From: JBBSEZ01 sp038239195 | GTDB lineage: Bacteria > Planctomycetota > Planctomycetia > Gemmatales > Gemmataceae | Direction of reading: 5' to 3' | Assembly (NCBI GenBank): GCA_038239195.1 | Contig: JBBSEZ010000154.1 | Location: 1 to 20,394 of the forward strand | DNA: 20,394 nucleotides | Position numbers and translations under genes: made by a program | Notes under the pieces: model-generated | Databases searched by the model: none | What the model was told of the DNA's origin: nothing | The model's input: only the letters and a program-made list of their open reading frames with translations | Shown here: positions 17,766 through 20,394 of the stretch, in pieces | How positions within the stretch are numbered: the first letter of the stretch is position 1 | How the letters are laid out: each line of letters starts with the position of its first letter

Positions 17766-17779
17766 GGCCCTCGAGGGCC
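17766..17779. repeat. 14-base perfect palindrome after the DCC gene
   Basis: GGCCCTCGAGGGCC is self-complementary and lies about 22 bases beyond the stop of the minus-strand DCC-family gene. It could be part of a terminator or an operator for the sigma-factor transcript. Several further GGGCCC sites lie in the 166-base gap, which otherwise shows no gene. Confidence 0.3.
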
Positions 17780-17801
17780 CGCAATCTCCATTTCCATCAA
17801 G

Positions 17802-18200
17802 TCACTCCAGAAAGCGCCTCTGGAGCTCCGGGGCCGGGATGCGACAAGCGTCGAACCGGCCGAACCAACGGTAGCGGTTGCGCGCAAACACCTCGTAGGC
17901 GAAGTCGCGCAGAAAAGGCGGGACCAGGAGCAGGGCGGACAGGTACGGCCACCAGCCATCGAGTCGCCGCGCGATGCGCAGCGCCGCCGTGGAGCGCGTG
18001 TAGCACTCGTCCCCCTCCACGAGCACCAGCGTGTCAAAGTTGTCGGTGCGCAGCCCGAAGCGGCGCAGCAACCGCTCTCCGATGGGGGACTGCAAGGAGG
18101 CGAACTGGACGCGGGCAGCCCGGTCCCGGTCGATGATGAAGTTGACGCTCGCGTCGCAAAACTTGCACGTGCCATCGAACAGTACGATCGACTCCGTCAT
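17802..18200 (-). CDS. DCC-family thiol-disulfide oxidoreductase-like protein (DUF393)
   Basis: 132 residues. The N-terminus MTESIVLFDGTCKFCDASVN carries the DGxCxxC motif that defines the DCC family, and the middle and end keep the other family marks: RVQFASLQS, DTLVLVEGDECYTRSTAALR, YRWFGRFDACRIP. The two Cys (14 and 17) are expected to be redox active in a thioredoxin-like fold; the physiological substrate is not known for the family. ATG 18200 follows AGGAGG with a four-base gap, better than any upstream start, and the upstream frame looks non-coding. A good promoter lies about 40-65 bases upstream. The neighbouring sigma operon is on the same strand, 166 bases downstream, and no functional link is evident. 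Confidence 0.88.
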   Translation of the reverse strand: MTESIVLFDGTCKFCDASVNFIIDRDRAARVQFASLQSPIGERLLRRFGLRTDNFDTLVLVEGDECYTRSTAALRIARRLDGWWPYLSALLLVPPFLRDFAYEVFARNRYRWFGRFDACRIPAPELQRRFLE

Positions 18201-18237
18201 TTTCCTCCTCTTGTTGGTCCCGATCTCCCCCCAAGCA

Positions 18238-18266
18238 ATTCTCGGAAAGGCCGAGCGTTTTGTCAA
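18238..18266 (-). promoter_or_regulatory. Sigma70-type promoter of the DCC gene
   Basis: Minus strand: TTGACA (18266-18261, perfect -35), a 17-base spacer, and GAGAAT (18243-18238, four of six). The predicted start near 18231 gives a leader of about 30 bases that includes the AGGAGG site. Confidence 0.5.
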
Positions 18267-18420
18267 AGGCCCTCTCGCTCGAGCGCCGCGTACCTCGACG
18301 GCACGTACTTTGCAATCCACCTTCACCCGCCAGGGCTTGTCGCCAATCCCTCAAGGGGCTCGTTCCGCCTGGAGAGCCGGGCCCAGACGTTCGAGCGTTG
18401 CGGAATCGCGGGAGAGAAAC

Positions 18421-19269
18421 ATGCAGCCGGCCCTGCACGACCCGACACAACTCGATCCCGAGGCGCGGGCGTTCTACGTCGAAGCGATGGACTTGCTCGC
18501 CGCGGAGAAGTTGCCCTTCCTGGTCGGCGGGGCCTACGCGCTGGCCCGCTACACCGGCATCGTGCGCCACACCAAGGACTTCGACGTCTTCGTCCGCCCC
18601 GTGGACTGTGAGGCGGTCCTCCAGGCCTTTGCAAACCGAGGCTGGCGCTCCGAACGGACGTTCCCCCACTGGCTCGGCAAGGCCTACCACGGGGAGAACT
18701 TCCTCGACGTCATCTTCAGTTCGGGCAACGGCATCGCGGAGGTCGATGACGGCTGGTTCGAGCATGCCGTCGCGGGGACTGTCCTCGACAGGGCCGTCCT
18801 CCTCTGCCCCGCCGAGGAGATCCTCTGGTCCAAAGGGCTCATCATGGAGCGCGAGCGCTACGACGGCGCGGACGTCGTGCACCTGTTGCGGGCTTGCGCG
18901 CCCAAACTGGACTGGCGGAGGCTCCTCCAGCGCTTTGGCCCAAATTGGCGGGTGCTGCTGAGCCATCTAATCCTTTTTGGATACATTTACCCTACCGAGC
19001 GCTCTCTCGTCCCGCACGACGTGCTCCAGGAAATGCTCGCCCGGTTGCTGCAGGAGCAGAAGGCCCCCCCCGGCGGAGAGAAGATGTGTCAGGGGACGCT
19101 CCTTTCACGCGAGCAGTACTTGGTAGACGTCAACGAATGGGGGTATCGAGACGCGCGACTCACTCCCCGCAGCACCATGAACGAGGGAGACGTCGCCCAG
19201 TGGACTGCCGCCATTGGCACAGACATGCCTCCCGGCGAGCCGGTTGCAGCGACCGAGCGAGAGGCATGA
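18421..19269 (+). CDS. Nucleotidyltransferase-fold protein of unknown role
   Basis: 282 residues. The N-terminal ~110 residues look like a minimal nucleotidyltransferase domain: PFLVGGAYALARYTG (Gly-Gly 36-37), TKDFDVFV (Asp 53, Asp 55) and FLDVIFS (Asp 96) give the GG...DxD...D pattern. Next comes CPAEEILWSKGLIMERERYD with GADVVHLLRA, the helical segment that usually follows in such uncharacterised nucleotidyltransferases (including AbiEii-like relatives). The C-terminal third is not recognised. ATG 18421 is preceded by GGGAGAG with a five-base gap; the open frame continues upstream but has no domain. The gene is divergent from the DCC gene (220-base gap). The substrate, and whether it is active, are unknown; no antitoxin partner is visible beside it. 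Confidence 0.78.
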   Translation: MQPALHDPTQLDPEARAFYVEAMDLLAAEKLPFLVGGAYALARYTGIVRHTKDFDVFVRPVDCEAVLQAFANRGWRSERTFPHWLGKAYHGENFLDVIFSSGNGIAEVDDGWFEHAVAGTVLDRAVLLCPAEEILWSKGLIMERERYDGADVVHLLRACAPKLDWRRLLQRFGPNWRVLLSHLILFGYIYPTERSLVPHDVLQEMLARLLQEQKAPPGGEKMCQGTLLSREQYLVDVNEWGYRDARLTPRSTMNEGDVAQWTAAIGTDMPPGEPVAATEREA

Positions 19270-19462
19270 GCGCAGGAGAGGTGCGACAAGAGGGCCTATT
19301 GGCATGCGAGTTGCCTTCCACACTCTCGGCGCCTGAAGGCAGGCGGCCCCAACTTACACGTCTGGAGAGGGGGAAAGGCCCTCTTTCCAGTGCTCCGTCT
19401 GGAGAGAGACCAACTCGTGGCCGAGGCCCGACACCTGAGATGCGGAAAGGGAGGGCGTTAGC
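19270..19462. other. Intergenic region with a small hairpin
   Basis: 193 bases. GGAAAG (19372-19377) and CTTTCC (19383-19388) can pair around a five-base loop, and CGTCTGGAGAG occurs twice (near 19359 and 19396). These may end the nucleotidyltransferase transcript. An out-of-frame ATG overlapping the previous stop opens a frame here, but its composition is not protein-like. Confidence 0.4.
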
Positions 19463-20394
19463 ATGGCGAGCCGAAGAAAGAGTGGCACCTCCAACGAACG
19501 TGGGGAAGCACACCTCGACGTCCCCAGCAATCGGGGCGACCTGCCCGCGGAATCATTGCCGCACGGCAACGGCGCACAACCGATCGCGGATGGCCCCTCC
19601 GTTGCCGGGACCAGCCGGGGCAGGAAACGCGGCACGAGCGCCCCGACCGTCGTTGCGACGGTCGTGACCACCGAGCCCGAGCCGGCCCCGGCCAAGCCGA
19701 ACGTTCGGAAGCCTCGGGCCCGCAAGCCGAAAGCTTCGGCCCCGGCCCCGGTCCTGGTCGAGACCGCTCCGGCCCTTCCGCTGATCGCGCCAGCCCTCGC
19801 CGTGGAAGTTGCGGGCTCGGTGTCCCTAGAGGAAGTGAACCGGGAACTGCGGCAGGCAAAGGAAAGGGCCGAGGAAGTGCAAGGGGAACTGGCCACGGCC
19901 CGCAAGCAGATGGAAGGCGCCGGCCGGGAACTCGAGGCGATCCAGTCGCGTTCCGTCGCGATGAAGAAGGAGCTCGCCGACGCGGAGAGCGCGCTGCCGG
20001 AGCTTCGGCGGACGCTGCAAGAGTGTCGCGCTCTGCGCGAACAGCTCGCCCCGACCCGCAAGGAGATCGAGGGGACCGCCCAGGAACTGGAAGCGATCAA
20101 GGCCGGCTCGCTGGCCGCCAAGAAGGAGCTCGCCGACGCGGAGAGCGCGCTGCCTGAACTTCGGGCAGCACGCGAGCAGGGGCAGGGGCTGCGCGACCAG
20201 ATCGGGGCAGCCCGCAAAGAGGTCCAGGCCGCCGCGCAAGAACTGGAAGCGATCAAGGCCCGGTCGGTGGCCGCCAAGAAGGAGCTCGCCGACGCGGAGA
20301 GCGCGCTGCCGGAGCTTCGGCGGACGCTGCAAGAGTGTCGCGCTCTGCGCGAACAGCTCGCCCCGACCCGCAAGGAGATCGAGGGGACCGCCCA
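19463..20394 (+). CDS. Coiled-coil repeat protein, cut by the window end
   Basis: Open frame from ATG 19463 (GGGAGGG about eight bases upstream) to the window edge: 310 codons with no stop. The first ~115 residues are disordered in appearance, with a basic Pro/Ala/Lys stretch (KPNVRKPRARKPKASAPAPV) resembling histone-H1-like tails. From about residue 120 it becomes heptad-like coiled coil made of 52-residue units, each containing KKELADAESALPELR (starting at 19964, 20120 and 20276). No signal peptide or membrane segment is seen. The function is unknown; a structural, DNA-associated or scaffold protein would fit, but that is a guess. The large minus-strand open frame opposite it is a mirror of the repeats. 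Confidence 0.75.
   Translation, partial: MASRRKSGTSNERGEAHLDVPSNRGDLPAESLPHGNGAQPIADGPSVAGTSRGRKRGTSAPTVVATVVTTEPEPAPAKPNVRKPRARKPKASAPAPVLVETAPALPLIAPALAVEVAGSVSLEEVNRELRQAKERAEEVQGELATARKQMEGAGRELEAIQSRSVAMKKELADAESALPELRRTLQECRALREQLAPTRKEIEGTAQELEAIKAGSLAAKKELADAESALPELRAAREQGQGLRDQIGAARKEVQAAAQELEAIKARSVAAKKELADAESALPELRRTLQECRALREQLAPTRKEIEGTA
19964..20394 (+). repeat. 156-base tandem repeat units inside the coiled-coil gene
   Basis: Units begin with AAGAAGGAGCTCGCCGACGC at 19964, 20120 and 20276, exactly 156 bases (52 codons) apart. The first and third are identical over at least 119 bases (19964-20082 and 20276-20394, where the window stops). The middle one diverges after about 35 bases. 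This points to an ABA or 312-base higher-order repeat created by recent duplication or gene conversion. Confidence 0.9.

Noticed and set aside
19266..19667. Plus-strand frame starting with ATG that overlaps the nucleotidyltransferase stop
   Set aside because: The ATGA overlap is attractive, but the product is Arg/Pro/Gly-rich noise and overlaps the start of the coiled-coil gene in another frame.
19354..20373. 339-residue minus-strand frame with Ser/Arg/Ala repeats
   Set aside because: Its repeats are the reverse of the coiled-coil repeats on the plus strand, whose frame has a good start site and heptad pattern.

Overview
This GC-rich window reads as planctomycete chromosome, most likely Gemmataceae or a close relative. 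That placement is inferred from four things seen in the sequence: a large Ser/Thr kinase with HRD and a DFN (not DFG) motif, a transmembrane helix and a TPR tail; a secreted protein opening with the planctomycete-type LExLEDRxVPA signature; PPC-like beta domains; and intergenic inverted repeats with a GGCGAGCGGGGGGCGT core. No rRNA, tRNA, CRISPR array or transposase was recognised.

Layout. Positions 101-7848 (minus strand) hold a partial respiratory complex I operon in the order nuoH-nuoJ-nuoK-nuoL-nuoM. nuoI is missing from its usual place between H and J, and nuoA-G are absent because nuoH is the first gene. NuoL and NuoM are much longer than usual: long charged or coiled-coil segments sit in loops that should face the periplasm. 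Every non-overlapping junction of this operon carries a different inverted repeat. Divergent from nuoH is scpB (7964-8650, chromosome segregation), which ends at a strong hairpin facing a small secreted tyrosine-rich protein (8719-9060, minus).

On the plus strand, 9355-12315 encodes a membrane-anchored Ser/Thr kinase with TPRs, followed by a secreted matrixin-like metalloprotease with PPC-like domains (12410-14380). A REP-like hairpin separates it from a convergent secreted beta-propeller protein (14497-15384, minus).

The minus-strand block 15482-17635 is the most interesting signalling unit. It contains a 45-residue membrane peptide (unannotated-type small ORF), an ECF sigma factor, and a soluble protein fusing a ZAS-type anti-sigma zinc finger, a response-regulator receiver and a GGDEF diguanylate cyclase with an intact I-site. 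This layout suggests that one protein couples sigma-factor control to phosphorylation and c-di-GMP. Further right are a DCC/DUF393 thiol-disulfide protein (minus) and, divergent from it, a nucleotidyltransferase-fold protein (plus). The window ends inside a coiled-coil protein built of 52-residue repeats, where a 119-base stretch is repeated exactly.

All calls come from reading the sequence by eye. Family names rest on recognised motifs, not on searches.
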